Part shown: positions 9,897 to 17,788 of the stretch, one piece after another | Layout: each line of letters begins with the position of its first letter | How positions within the stretch are numbered: position 1 is the stretch's first letter | Assembly: GCA_018266055.1 (NCBI GenBank) | Contig: JAFDYT010000009.1 | Span: forward strand, 1-64,000 | Origin: Bacteroidota bacterium | Lineage (GTDB): Bacteria > Bacteroidota > Bacteroidia > Cytophagales > Cyclobacteriaceae | Direction of reading: 5' to 3' | DNA: 64,000 nt | Position numbers and translations under genes: made by a program | Notes under the pieces: model-generated | The model's input: the letters and a program-made list of their open reading frames with translations, nothing else | What the model was told of the DNA's origin: nothing | The model's database searches: none

Positions 9897-9926
9897 CAAA
9901 ATGAAAAGAAAGCACTACGATTCAAA
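9897..9926 (-). promoter_or_regulatory. Likely promoter of the solute-binding protein gene
   Basis: On the minus strand TTTG (9923-9926) is followed after 18 nt by TCATTTTG (9897-9904), one mismatch from TAnnTTTG. The gene start is 17 nt further on. Confidence 0.45.
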
Positions 9927-10077
9927 CTCAATGTAAGGTAATCCTCGAAACAGTCATACTTTTTGGGTTCATCCCAATACTAAACCGAGATTCCCCGCCG
10001 GTCTTTTCAAAAGCAATCGGTTTCGGCGAGAAGTAAACCGAATAAAAAATCAATTATTAAACACTGCGCAGATGTAG

Positions 10078-10125
10078 TACCTTTACGGTTCCTAACCTTC
10101 TTTGCTGAAAACCTCAAGGTTTTCA
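10078..10125 (+). promoter_or_regulatory. Promoter and 5'-UTR hairpin of the cold-shock gene
   Basis: TACCTTTA (10078-10085), one mismatch from the TAnnTTTG -7 box, lies about 90 nt before the start codon, leaving a long leader. The leader contains the near-perfect palindrome TGAAAACCTCAAGGTTTTCA (10106-10125), a 9-bp stem with a 2-nt centre (in practice 8 bp and 4 nt). Long structured leaders are known for cold-shock mRNAs; the role here is inferred. Confidence 0.4.
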
Positions 10126-10174
10126 ACCGACTGGCGAAGGAATAAAATCTCGATGTAGAATTTTAAAACACCGT

Positions 10175-10633
10175 ATGGCCAAATCGCAAGAAACATTCAG
10201 CAAAAAAGAAGCAGAAAAAAAGAAAGCTCAGAAAAGAAAAGAGAAAGAACAGCGCAAAGAAGAGCGCAAGGCAAACAATGCCAAAAACGGGACCAGCCTG
10301 GAAGACATGATGGCCTACGTTGACGAGAATGGAAATATCACATCCACTCCTCCCGACCCGAACCGCAAAAACTCTATCAAGGTAGAAGACATTGTAATCG
10401 GTGCGCGCAACAATGTAGAAGCCAACCCGGCGGATTCGCTACGCAAAGGAAGAATCACCTTCTTCAACGAATCAAAAGGCTACGGTTTTATCAAAGATCT
10501 ACAGACGCAGGAAAGTATTTTCGTGCATATCAACCAACTGACCGAAGCGGTTAAAGAAAACGACAAAGTAACTTTCGAAGTAGAGCGTGGCCCCAAAGGG
10601 TTTAGCGCGGTAAATGTGAAGGTGACCAAATAA
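10175..10633 (+). CDS. Cold-shock-domain RNA-binding protein with basic N-terminal tail
   Basis: 152 residues. The C-terminal cold-shock domain (about 88-152) has the RNA-binding motifs KGYGFI and ESIFVHINQL. The first 35 residues are almost all Lys, Arg, Glu and Ala and look like a disordered or helical RNA-binding tail; a linker of about 50 residues follows. This longer form is common in Bacteroidota alongside the short Csp proteins. Probably binds single-stranded RNA as chaperone or translation factor. Confidence 0.9.
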   Translation: MAKSQETFSKKEAEKKKAQKRKEKEQRKEERKANNAKNGTSLEDMMAYVDENGNITSTPPDPNRKNSIKVEDIVIGARNNVEANPADSLRKGRITFFNESKGYGFIKDLQTQESIFVHINQLTEAVKENDKVTFEVERGPKGFSAVNVKVTK

Positions 10634-10638
10634 AAAAA

Positions 10639-10657
10639 GCACGCCGCTCTGGCGTGC
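10639..10657 (-). terminator. Terminator of the aromatic operon (may act both ways)
   Basis: Stem GCACGCC/GGCGTGC with a 5-nt loop. On the minus strand it is followed by seven T, so it is a good intrinsic terminator for the DAHP synthase gene that ends at 10682. On the plus strand it follows the cold-shock gene but has only a mixed CTTCTCT tail. Confidence 0.75.
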
Positions 10658-10681
10658 CTTCTCTAGTTCCTATTCCAAAAT

Positions 10682-11782
10682 CTATATTCTAGCTTCAACC
10701 TGATTCATAATCTTGGTCTGCACCTGAATTGATTCATGGTGGATCAGACGAAGCAGGTCGCGGGTGAAGCCTTCGTCGAGGCCCATCGCTTTGCCAAGAG
10801 TAACGCGAGTCTTGATGATTTCTTCCCAGCGGTTTACCTGAAGGATGGTCACGTTATTGTCCTTTTTATACTGACCGATCTTTTCAGAAATTTTCATGCG
10901 CGACGAAAGTTTTTGCATGATCTCATCGTCCAAATGGTCGATCTGATCGCGCAATACGCTCAAGGTGTCTTTGAAGGATTTGTCTTCGCTGGAAGTAGAG
11001 CGCACCACCAGTTCGCTGATGATTTTTCCAAGCACGGCCGGAGTTACCTGTTGCTTGGCATCGCTCCACGCCGCATCTGGATTGATGTGACTTTCGATCA
11101 TCAAACCAGCCATATCCAAGTCAAGCGCTTTTTGCGATACAAAAGCAATCAAATCGCGGTTTCCCGAAATGTGGCTCGGGTCGCAAATGATGTCGAGTTC
11201 AGGGAAACGTGTTTTCAATTCGATGGCAATATCCCACATGGGTAGGTTGCGGAACGGTCCTTTTTCGAAGGAAGAAAACCCGCGGTGAATCGCCGCCATG
11301 CGCGTGATACCCGCTTTGTTGAGTCGCTCCAATGCGCCAATCCAAAGTTCGAGATCAGGGTTCACGGGGTTTTTCACCATCACGGGAATATCCACTCCTT
11401 TCAATGAATCGGCTATTTCTTGTACGGAGAAAGGATTCACCGTAGTGCGAGCACCCACCCACAAAATATCTACGCCTGCTTTGAGGCAAGCCTCTACGTG
11501 TGCGGCGTTGGCCACTTCGGTGGTTACGGGAAGGCCAGTTTCTTTCTTGGCGGTCATCAGCCAGTTCAATCCGATGTCACCGGCGCCTTCGTATTGACCA
11601 GGCCGTGTACGCGGCTTCCAAATTCCGGCGCGAAGCGCATGTACTTTTCCGGTAGCTGCAATTTGTTTTGCGGTAGCCACCATTTGCTCTTCGGTTTCAG
11701 CACTGCAAGGCCCGCTGATGATGATGGGGCGCTTCACTCCCATTTCTCCGATGATCGACTTTAGTTCTAATCCTTTCTTCAT
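10682..11782 (-). CDS. aroF: DAHP synthase fused to type II chorismate mutase
   Basis: Bifunctional enzyme. The N-terminal domain (about 15-260) makes DAHP from erythrose 4-phosphate and PEP, the entry to the shikimate pathway (IISGPCSAE, KPRTRPGQYEG, CDPSHISGNR). The C-terminal domain (about 270-360, LRDQIDHLDDEIMQKLSSRM) is an AroQ-type chorismate mutase that makes prephenate. The fusion thus ties pathway entry to the branch toward Phe and Tyr. It is the last gene of the pheA-aminotransferase-tyrA operon, after a 96-nt AT-rich gap in which no terminator or strong promoter is seen. Gene symbols for this fusion vary. Confidence 0.93.
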   Translation of the reverse strand: MKKGLELKSIIGEMGVKRPIIISGPCSAETEEQMVATAKQIAATGKVHALRAGIWKPRTRPGQYEGAGDIGLNWLMTAKKETGLPVTTEVANAAHVEACLKAGVDILWVGARTTVNPFSVQEIADSLKGVDIPVMVKNPVNPDLELWIGALERLNKAGITRMAAIHRGFSSFEKGPFRNLPMWDIAIELKTRFPELDIICDPSHISGNRDLIAFVSQKALDLDMAGLMIESHINPDAAWSDAKQQVTPAVLGKIISELVVRSTSSEDKSFKDTLSVLRDQIDHLDDEIMQKLSSRMKISEKIGQYKKDNNVTILQVNRWEEIIKTRVTLGKAMGLDEGFTRDLLRLIHHESIQVQTKIMNQVEARI

Positions 11783-11878
11783 GATTTTGATACGTTATTA
11801 GTTATTGGTAATTGGTTATTTGCTTATGATTTGCAGGCATCCTCTATTAACGATTAACAGCCAGCGGTTAACTTCTTT

Positions 11879-12721
11879 TCATCCCAGTACGCGTTTTATT
11901 TCATTGGCTTTGGTCATGATCTTGTGCAGTTCTTTTCCTTCGCGCTTCATCAGGTGATACTGAAAGCGCTGCAGGTGCATGATGTATTCGGCCAAAGCCT
12001 GACCGAGGTATTCTGCATTCTGTTCAAAAATCGGCGCCCACATGTCAGGCGAGCTTTTTGCCAGGCGCACCGTGGAGGCAAAACCTGAGCCGGCGAGATC
12101 GAAAATATTTTTTTCGTCTTTCTCCATGTCCAGCACGGTTTGGCCTAGAAGAAAAGAACTCACGTGCGACAGGTGCGACACATACGCCACGTGCTTGTCG
12201 TGCTCCACCGCATCCATGAAAATGGTATTCAACTTCAGCGCAGCAAAAACTTTTTTGGCCACGGCCAATGACTCTTCCGCCGATTTCTCTTGCTCGCAGA
12301 TAATATTCGTTTTGTTTTCAAAGAGTCCGTAGAACGCTGCCTCCGGCCCTGAGTACTCCGTACCGGCGATGGGATGCGAAGCGACAAACTGTTTGCGCTT
12401 CGGATGGTTGGCCACCGATTTGCAAATCAGGTTTTTAGTCGAGCCCGCGTCGATGACGGTAGCCTGTGAGTTGATTGCGTCAAGCACCGACGGCAGCAGC
12501 GCGCAAGTAGCGTTGACCGGAATAGCCAGGATCACCAGGTCGGCTTTGGCAAGCGCTTCATTTTCGGGAAGCACTTTATCTACAATGCCGAGCTCCACGG
12601 CTTTGGCCGCATTGGTTTTATTCAAATCAATGCCGATGAGCTCAGAGGCCAGGCCCGTTTTACGCAACCCTATGGCCATGGAGCCGCCAATCAATCCCAA
12701 ACCAACAACAGTTACTTTCAT
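11879..12721 (-). CDS. tyrA: Prephenate dehydrogenase
   Basis: Converts prephenate with NAD to 4-hydroxyphenylpyruvate for tyrosine. 280 residues from the ATG that overlaps the upstream stop by 4 nt (ATGA); an ATG four codons earlier is possible. The N-terminal Rossmann motif is VVGLGLIGGS; SHPIAGTEYSG is the conserved substrate-site segment, and the helical dimerisation domain follows. No ACT domain is present, so tyrosine feedback must occur elsewhere, for example through the operon leader. Confidence 0.94.
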   Translation of the reverse strand: MKVTVVGLGLIGGSMAIGLRKTGLASELIGIDLNKTNAAKAVELGIVDKVLPENEALAKADLVILAIPVNATCALLPSVLDAINSQATVIDAGSTKNLICKSVANHPKRKQFVASHPIAGTEYSGPEAAFYGLFENKTNIICEQEKSAEESLAVAKKVFAALKLNTIFMDAVEHDKHVAYVSHLSHVSSFLLGQTVLDMEKDEKNIFDLAGSGFASTVRLAKSSPDMWAPIFEQNAEYLGQALAEYIMHLQRFQYHLMKREGKELHKIMTKANEIKRVLG

Positions 12722-13881
12722 TTTTTCTTCCATTCAATAATCCGAGCCAATGCCTCATTAAGTTTTGCTTCCGTGGCGCACAGCGAAATGCGGATGTAGC
12801 GCTTTCCGGCTTCGCCGAAAATAAAGCCCGGCGTGATAAACACTTTGGTGCCGTACAAAATTTCGTCGATCCATTTTTCCACATCTGTGATTTGATCAGG
12901 TGCCTTCGCCCACAGAAACAATCCCGATTGCTTTTTTGAAAACGACGTGTTCAATACTTCCAGAATTTTTCCTGCGGCTTGTTGACGCCCGGTATAAATT
13001 TCATTTTGTTTTTTAAACCACTCTTCTCCATTTTTCAATGCTTCAACCGCAGCATGCTGCAAACCTAAAAACATGCCTGAGTCCATGTTGCTTTTCACAC
13101 GAAGCACTGCTTCGATGTATTCTTTGCGACCTGCTACCCAGCCGATTCGCCAGCCGGCCATGTTGTGCGATTTGCTGAGCGAGTTCAACTCAAGAGCTAC
13201 CTCGCTCGCTCCTTCAATCGACAAAATACTCAGCGGACTATCATTAAGGATGAGGCTGTACGGGTTGTCGTTTACAATTAGAAAATTGTTGGCGCGCGCA
13301 AGATCAACTAACTCTTTCAACTCTTCGCGCGAAGCGATGCGCCCTGTGGGCATGTGTGGAAAATTCACCCACATGATTTTCACTTTCGACAAATCTCTTT
13401 TTCTAAGCGCCGCGACATCGATTCCCCAGCCCAACTCTTCTTTCATAGCGTACGTCGAAATCTTTGCCCCCGTGAGCTTGGCTACCGATGCGTAAGTAGG
13501 ATAGCCCGGATCAGGGAACAACACTTCATCGCCTTCGTTGACAAACGCCATGCAGATGTGCATGATACCTTCCTTAGATCCCATCAGCGGAAGGATCTCC
13601 GTTTCGGTATTCAGCGAAACGTTATAAATCTTTTTATAAAACCCGGCGATGGCTTCACGCAGTTGCGGAATGCCCTTGTAATTCTGATAGCCGTGGTTGG
13701 CCGGATTTTTTGCAGACGCAATCAACGCGTCGATGGTATTTTCAGAAGGCGCCAAATCCGGACTGCCGATGCCCAGGTTGATCACGCGAAGCTCGGGTGT
13801 ATCCAACGAGCGAACCTCCGCCAGCTTCTTGCTGAAGTAATACTCTTCTACATTTTTAATTCTATCCGCCGTCTGTACCAT
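12718..13881 (-). CDS. PLP-dependent aminotransferase (class I/II) of the aromatic operon
   Basis: 387 residues. The PLP lysine is Lys237 in SLSKSHNMAGWRIGW; other PLP-site motifs are NDNPYS and the PHMPTG loop, where Met replaces the Asn of classical aspartate aminotransferases. Its position between pheA and tyrA suggests that it transaminates phenylpyruvate, 4-hydroxyphenylpyruvate or prephenate. The exact substrate is inferred from context. ATG start chosen over the GTG one codon upstream. Confidence 0.9.
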   Translation of the reverse strand: MVQTADRIKNVEEYYFSKKLAEVRSLDTPELRVINLGIGSPDLAPSENTIDALIASAKNPANHGYQNYKGIPQLREAIAGFYKKIYNVSLNTETEILPLMGSKEGIMHICMAFVNEGDEVLFPDPGYPTYASVAKLTGAKISTYAMKEELGWGIDVAALRKRDLSKVKIMWVNFPHMPTGRIASREELKELVDLARANNFLIVNDNPYSLILNDSPLSILSIEGASEVALELNSLSKSHNMAGWRIGWVAGRKEYIEAVLRVKSNMDSGMFLGLQHAAVEALKNGEEWFKKQNEIYTGRQQAAGKILEVLNTSFSKKQSGLFLWAKAPDQITDVEKWIDEILYGTKVFITPGFIFGEAGKRYIRISLCATEAKLNEALARIIEWKKK

Positions 13882-13914
13882 CACTTTTTACACTTTATGC
13901 TTTCTACTTTCAAC

Positions 13915-14757
13915 TCATTTGTATTCAATCTTCGCTTTCTTGTACTCACCCAGAATATTAAGGTTGTGCACCTGGCGAAGTACTTGCTTTACCGCATCGT
14001 CGTAATTTTTGCGGCGCTTCCATTCCACATCCACGTGAATAGAATATTCGCTCGGCTTACCGATTACCGGAATAGATTGAATCTTGCTCAGGTTGATTGT
14101 GTGTGTTTTAAACGTCATCAATGCCTCGGCCAGGCTGCCCACTTCATTAGCCACTTCAAAACAGATCGACGCTTTGTTGGCTTCTTCTTTTGCCTGAGCC
14201 CGCTTCGATAAAATCAAAAAACGGGTGAAGTTCTTTTTATGTGTTTCAATTCGTTTTTCTAAAATCTCTAACCCAAAGCGCTTGGCCGCATGCTCGTTGG
14301 CAATGGCGGCAGTGTCTTTCAGTTTTTTCTCCGCTACTTTTTTTGCCGAGTAGGCGGTGTCATCGCTTTCGCGGATGTCGACGCCATTGAGGCGATACAG
14401 AAAATCCGAGCACTGGCGGATCGCCATCGGGTGGCTTTCAATGTTTTTAATGTCGCTCATCTTCACGCCGGGCAGCGCGAGCAAGTGCATGTGAATGGGC
14501 AAGTACACTTCGCCGATAATGGCAAAATGATATTCCTGCAAAAGAAAGTAGTTGGGTAATATGCTTCCTGCGATGGAGTTCTCGATCGCCATGACGGCAA
14601 AATCACTTTCGCCCGACTTGAGCGATTCGCACAGCCGGTGAAAACTCAGACACTCTACCGTTTCGATCGGTTCTTTGAAATGAGTGAGCGCCGCCACTTC
14701 GTGAAAGCTAGTGGCGATACCCTGAATTGCAACTTTTAATTTTTTCTTCTTTGCCAT
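13915..14757 (-). CDS. pheA: Prephenate dehydratase with ACT domain
   Basis: Makes phenylpyruvate from prephenate. 280 residues from the ATG preceded by GAGG; the in-frame TTG at 14820 lies inside the U-run of the leader terminator and cannot be the normal start. The catalytic domain (about 1-185) has IQGIATSFHEVAA, ENSIAGSI and the NFTRF motif. The C-terminal ACT domain (about 195-275) keeps GSLAEAL, but the phenylalanine-binding ESRP motif is replaced by QSIP. First structural gene of the aromatic operon, directly downstream of the attenuator. Confidence 0.94.
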   Translation of the reverse strand: MAKKKKLKVAIQGIATSFHEVAALTHFKEPIETVECLSFHRLCESLKSGESDFAVMAIENSIAGSILPNYFLLQEYHFAIIGEVYLPIHMHLLALPGVKMSDIKNIESHPMAIRQCSDFLYRLNGVDIRESDDTAYSAKKVAEKKLKDTAAIANEHAAKRFGLEILEKRIETHKKNFTRFLILSKRAQAKEEANKASICFEVANEVGSLAEALMTFKTHTINLSKIQSIPVIGKPSEYSIHVDVEWKRRKNYDDAVKQVLRQVHNLNILGEYKKAKIEYK

Positions 14758-14813
14758 TGCCTCTGCTCGTACTTTTTCTTTTCTACTCTTCAATTCGTTT
14801 CGGTCGTTGTCAT

Positions 14814-14845
14814 AAAACAAAAAGTCCCGGTTTTTCCGGGACTTT
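14814..14845 (-). terminator. Attenuator terminator upstream of pheA
   Basis: On the minus strand: AAAGTCCCGG, loop AAAAA, CCGGGACTTT (10 perfect pairs, 14821-14845), then TTGTTTT, giving a U-rich tail to 14814. No gene lies upstream in this direction (purH is divergent), so this strong intrinsic terminator sits between a promoter and the operon it serves. This is the position of an attenuator. Confidence 0.85.
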
Positions 14846-14910
14846 CTGATATTTTCGTTTTGTTTCTTTCTTCTTCAAAGCGATTTTACCTCAAGTCCCG
14901 CAGGGATTGA
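14836..14910 (-). promoter_or_regulatory. Antiterminator and anti-antiterminator segments of the aromatic leader
   Basis: Segment 1 (14901-14910, TCAATCCCTG) can fold onto segment 2 (14891-14900, CGGGACTTGA) as an 8-bp stem with one bulged C and a TGC loop. Segment 2 can instead pair 8 bp (CGGGACTT with AAGTCCCG) with the terminator 5' arm (segment 3, 14836-14845). Segment 2 is identical over 8 nt to the terminator 3' arm. Segments 1 and 2 lie in the last codons of the leader ORF. The linker between 2 and 3 is about 47 nt, A-rich and apparently unstructured. Confidence 0.8.
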
Positions 14911-14951
14911 TAGAAGTAAAAACTAAAATAAAATCGCGTGCTGTGGTTCAT
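14886..14951 (-). CDS. Phe/Tyr leader peptide of the aromatic operon attenuator
   Basis: ATG (14949-14951) to TAA (14886-14888), 21 residues. Residues 7-14 read FYFSFYFY: four Phe and three Tyr codons in eight. The remaining residues are MNHSTR before and QSLRDLR after. The products of the downstream genes make Phe and Tyr. A ribosome stalled at these codons would cover segment 1 and free segment 2 to form the antiterminator; a ribosome that reaches the stop would cover segment 2 and let the terminator form. The start lies in a tandem TGAACCACA repeat with no clear Shine-Dalgarno sequence, which is normal for this phylum. A TATAAT-like box (about 14976-14981) lies some 25 nt upstream. Confidence 0.85.
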   Translation of the reverse strand: MNHSTRFYFSFYFYQSLRDLR

Positions 14952-15122
14952 TGTGGTTCAAATAAAAAGGAAAAAATTATAGCACACAAACAATTGAGAA
15001 GATGTTTTCATAATTTTTTTAGCTAACAACTGTTAATCTGCGCGCATGCTTCGGCCTTCGGCGCATTCAATTTTCATTGGCGGTAAGCCGGATTTACTAA
15101 CGTGTGCCTCGCCCTTTATCAT

Positions 15123-15130
15123 TACATTTG
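15123..15130 (+). promoter_or_regulatory. -7 box of purH
   Basis: TACATTTG, a perfect TAnnTTTG, 33 nt before the purH ATG; expected leader about 27 nt. It is divergent from the aromatic operon promoter; no PurR-like operator was recognised. Confidence 0.6.
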
Positions 15131-15163
15131 CGGCAGTTTTAACCTACCTAAGTTTAATCCCCG

Positions 15164-16687
15164 ATGAATAAGAAAATTACCCGCACTCTCATTTCTGTAT
15201 TTTATAAAGATGGCCTCGAGGCGATCGTTCATGAATTAGCCAAACAAAATGTTGAATTCGTGTCTACCGGTGGCACCGAAGAGTTTATCAAAAAGCTTGG
15301 CTACGCCGTAACGCCGGTAGAACAGCTCACGGGCTACCCTTCTATTTTCGGAGGCCGGGTAAAAACGTTGCATCCCGCTGTATTCGGTGGAATTCTTTTT
15401 CGGCGCGACGATGCCGGCGATGTGAAGCAAGCTCAGGAATTTAAAATTGCTCCCATCGACCTGGTGATCGTAGATCTTTATCCTTTTGAAGAAACCGTGG
15501 CCAAAGGCGGAAGCGAAGAAGACATCATCGAGAAGATTGACATCGGTGGAATTTCGCTGATACGCGGCGCAGCCAAAAATTTCAACGACGTACTCATTGT
15601 ATCGTCGCGCGATCAATACGCTGAAGTACTTCAGTTAATAAAAACCAAAACATGCTCGTCTGACCTGGCCGACCGCAAGCGTTTTGCAGCGTTGGCGTTT
15701 GATGTGACTTCGCATTACGACAGCGCCATCTTCTCGTACTTTAATCAGGAACAGAATATTGCGAGCTTCAAATCGAGCTACCAGCAAGGACAAACCTTGC
15801 GCTACGGCGAAAACCCGCACCAAAAGGGCGTGTTCTTCGGCGACTTAACAAAGTTGTTCGATCAACTCAATGGCAAAGAACTTTCGTACAACAACCTTGT
15901 GGATGTAGATGCCGCTGTAAACCTCGTAAAGGAATTTGAAGGCGACACCGCTTTTGTGATCATCAAACACACCAATGCCTGCGGCGTTGCGCTCGGCGCG
16001 TCGGTAAAAGAAGCATACCTCAAAGCTTTTCAGGCCGACACCATTTCTGCCTTTGGCGGAGTGCTTGCCTGCAACCAAAAAATCGATCTGGCTGCCGCCG
16101 AAGAAATCAACAAACTCTTTTTTGAAATTCTGATTGCGCCGGGATATGATGCCGCCGCGCTGGATCTTCTCAAATCCAAAAAGAACAGGATCATTCTACA
16201 ACAAAAAATTTCGCTCACAGCTACCAAACAATACAAGAGCCTGCTCAACGGCGTAATCGAACAGGACCTCGACCTGCATACCGATTCCAAAGAAGATCTG
16301 AAAACAGTTACGAAGCGCGCACCAACCTCCTCGGAGGTAAACGCGCTGCTCTTCGCCAGCAAAGTGTGCAAGCACACCAAGTCAAACACGATCATCCTTG
16401 CCATAGATGGCCAGATGCTGTCGAGCGGCGTGGGCCAAACCAGCCGGGTAGATGCGTTGAAGCAAGCCATCGAGAAGGCAAAAGCATTTGGCTTTGAGTT
16501 AAAAAACTCGGTGATGGCGTCGGATGCGTTCTTCCCTTTTCCGGATTGTGTAGAAATCGCGCATGGCGAAGGAATCGCTGCCGTCATTCAGCCGGGAGGC
16601 TCCATCAAAGATCAGGACTCGATCAATTTTTGCGACCAGCATAACATGGCGATGGTCTTTACTGGCTTCCGTCATTTTAAACATTAA
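15164..16687 (+). CDS. purH: Bifunctional AICAR transformylase / IMP cyclohydrolase
   Basis: Catalyses the last two steps of IMP synthesis. 507 residues, normal length. The N-terminal IMP cyclohydrolase (MGS-like) domain has STGGTEEFIKKLG and GGRVKTLHPAVFGGIL; the C-terminal transformylase has GQTLRYGENPHQ, IKHTNACGVA and the end motif GGSIKDQDSINFCDQHNMAM. It is monocistronic or followed by the mre operon after a 71-nt gap. Confidence 0.97.
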   Translation: MNKKITRTLISVFYKDGLEAIVHELAKQNVEFVSTGGTEEFIKKLGYAVTPVEQLTGYPSIFGGRVKTLHPAVFGGILFRRDDAGDVKQAQEFKIAPIDLVIVDLYPFEETVAKGGSEEDIIEKIDIGGISLIRGAAKNFNDVLIVSSRDQYAEVLQLIKTKTCSSDLADRKRFAALAFDVTSHYDSAIFSYFNQEQNIASFKSSYQQGQTLRYGENPHQKGVFFGDLTKLFDQLNGKELSYNNLVDVDAAVNLVKEFEGDTAFVIIKHTNACGVALGASVKEAYLKAFQADTISAFGGVLACNQKIDLAAAEEINKLFFEILIAPGYDAAALDLLKSKKNRIILQQKISLTATKQYKSLLNGVIEQDLDLHTDSKEDLKTVTKRAPTSSEVNALLFASKVCKHTKSNTIILAIDGQMLSSGVGQTSRVDALKQAIEKAKAFGFELKNSVMASDAFFPFPDCVEIAHGEGIAAVIQPGGSIKDQDSINFCDQHNMAMVFTGFRHFKH

Positions 16688-16758
16688 AAGAACATTTTAG
16701 TACAGCGTTTATTTCTTTAATTTCACCGCTTAATTTGACTTAACGAGGGGAAAACTTC

Positions 16759-17784
16759 ATGGGACTATTTGACTTCTTTACCAGCGACATCGCGATCGAC
16801 TTAGGTACAGCCAATACGCTGATCATCCACAAAGACAAAGTTGTGGTAGACGAGCCGAGCATCATCGCCATTGATAAAAATTCAAACAAGGTGCTGGCCA
16901 TCGGCCGTGAGGCCATGCAGATGCACGAAAAAACACACGATAATATTAAAACCATTCGTCCGCTGAAGGAAGGTGTCATCGCCGACTTCCATGCGGCCGA
17001 AATGATGATCCGCGGCTTGATTAAAATGATCGATACGGGCCGTAAGTTTTTCCCGCCGTCGTTACGCATGGTGATTTGCATCCCGTCGGCGATTACGGAA
17101 GTGGAGAAACGCGCCGTGCGCGACTCAGCCGAGCATGCCAACGCCAAAGAAGTGTACATGATCTACGAACCGATCGCAGCGGCCATCGGCTCAGGCATCG
17201 ATATTGAGCAGCCGATCGGGAATATGATTGTGGACATTGGTGGTGGAACGACCGACATTGCCGTCATTGCCCTTTCGGGAATTGTGTGCGACCAGTCGAT
17301 ACGCATTGCGGGCGATACCTTTAACCGCGATATTCTGGATTACATGCGCCGTCAGCACAACCTTCTGATTGGCGAACGTTCGGCCGAGCGTGTGAAAATT
17401 GAAGTAGGCTCTGCGATGACTGAACTTGACGACGGCCCTGATGATTATGAAATCCGTGGACGCGATTTAATGACAGGAATTCCCAAGACCATTAAGATCT
17501 CGTATTCTGAAGTAGCTTTTGCCCTGGATAAATCAGTTTCGAAACTGGAAGAAGCCGTGCTTAAAGCGCTTGAGCTTTCTCCTCCCGAGCTTTCAGCCGA
17601 TATCTATGAACGCGGCATTTACCTTACCGGCGGTGGCGCCATGCTGCGCGGCCTTGACAAACGCCTCGGCCTGAAAACAAAACTACCTATTCACGTTGCC
17701 GAAGATCCACTGCGCGCGGTGGTTCGCGGTACGGGAGCAGCGCTCAAAAATCTTGATCATTACCGCAAAGTGCTCATGACCTGA
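16759..17784 (+). CDS. mreB: Rod-shape-determining actin homologue MreB
   Basis: 341 residues of the MreB/actin ATPase fold. Phosphate motifs are DLGTANTLI near residue 14 and DIGGGTTDIAVI in the middle; the C-terminal motif is YLTGGGAMLRGLD. It forms membrane-bound filaments that guide lateral wall synthesis. A purine-rich ribosome site (AGGGG) precedes the ATG, unusual for this phylum and suggesting strong translation. First gene of mreB-mreC-mreD-mrdA-rodA, all closely spaced or overlapping. Confidence 0.97.
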   Translation: MGLFDFFTSDIAIDLGTANTLIIHKDKVVVDEPSIIAIDKNSNKVLAIGREAMQMHEKTHDNIKTIRPLKEGVIADFHAAEMMIRGLIKMIDTGRKFFPPSLRMVICIPSAITEVEKRAVRDSAEHANAKEVYMIYEPIAAAIGSGIDIEQPIGNMIVDIGGGTTDIAVIALSGIVCDQSIRIAGDTFNRDILDYMRRQHNLLIGERSAERVKIEVGSAMTELDDGPDDYEIRGRDLMTGIPKTIKISYSEVAFALDKSVSKLEEAVLKALELSPPELSADIYERGIYLTGGGAMLRGLDKRLGLKTKLPIHVAEDPLRAVVRGTGAALKNLDHYRKVLMT

Positions 17785-17788
17785 TGGG

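Noticed and set aside
11783..11878. Second attenuator before the DAHP synthase gene
   Set aside because: The 96-nt gap is AT-rich with near-repeats (ATAACCAATTACCAATAAC) but has no terminator hairpin or aromatic-rich ORF.
14758..14820. Longer pheA starting at TTG 14820
   Set aside because: That codon lies in the U-run of the terminator, and the extra 21 residues do not resemble the family N-terminus.
15236..15616. 126-codon minus-strand frame inside purH, and similar long antisense frames in mreC, mrdA, the E1 gene and others
   Set aside because: All are opposite-strand shadows of well-conserved genes with the codon periodicity of the sense gene.
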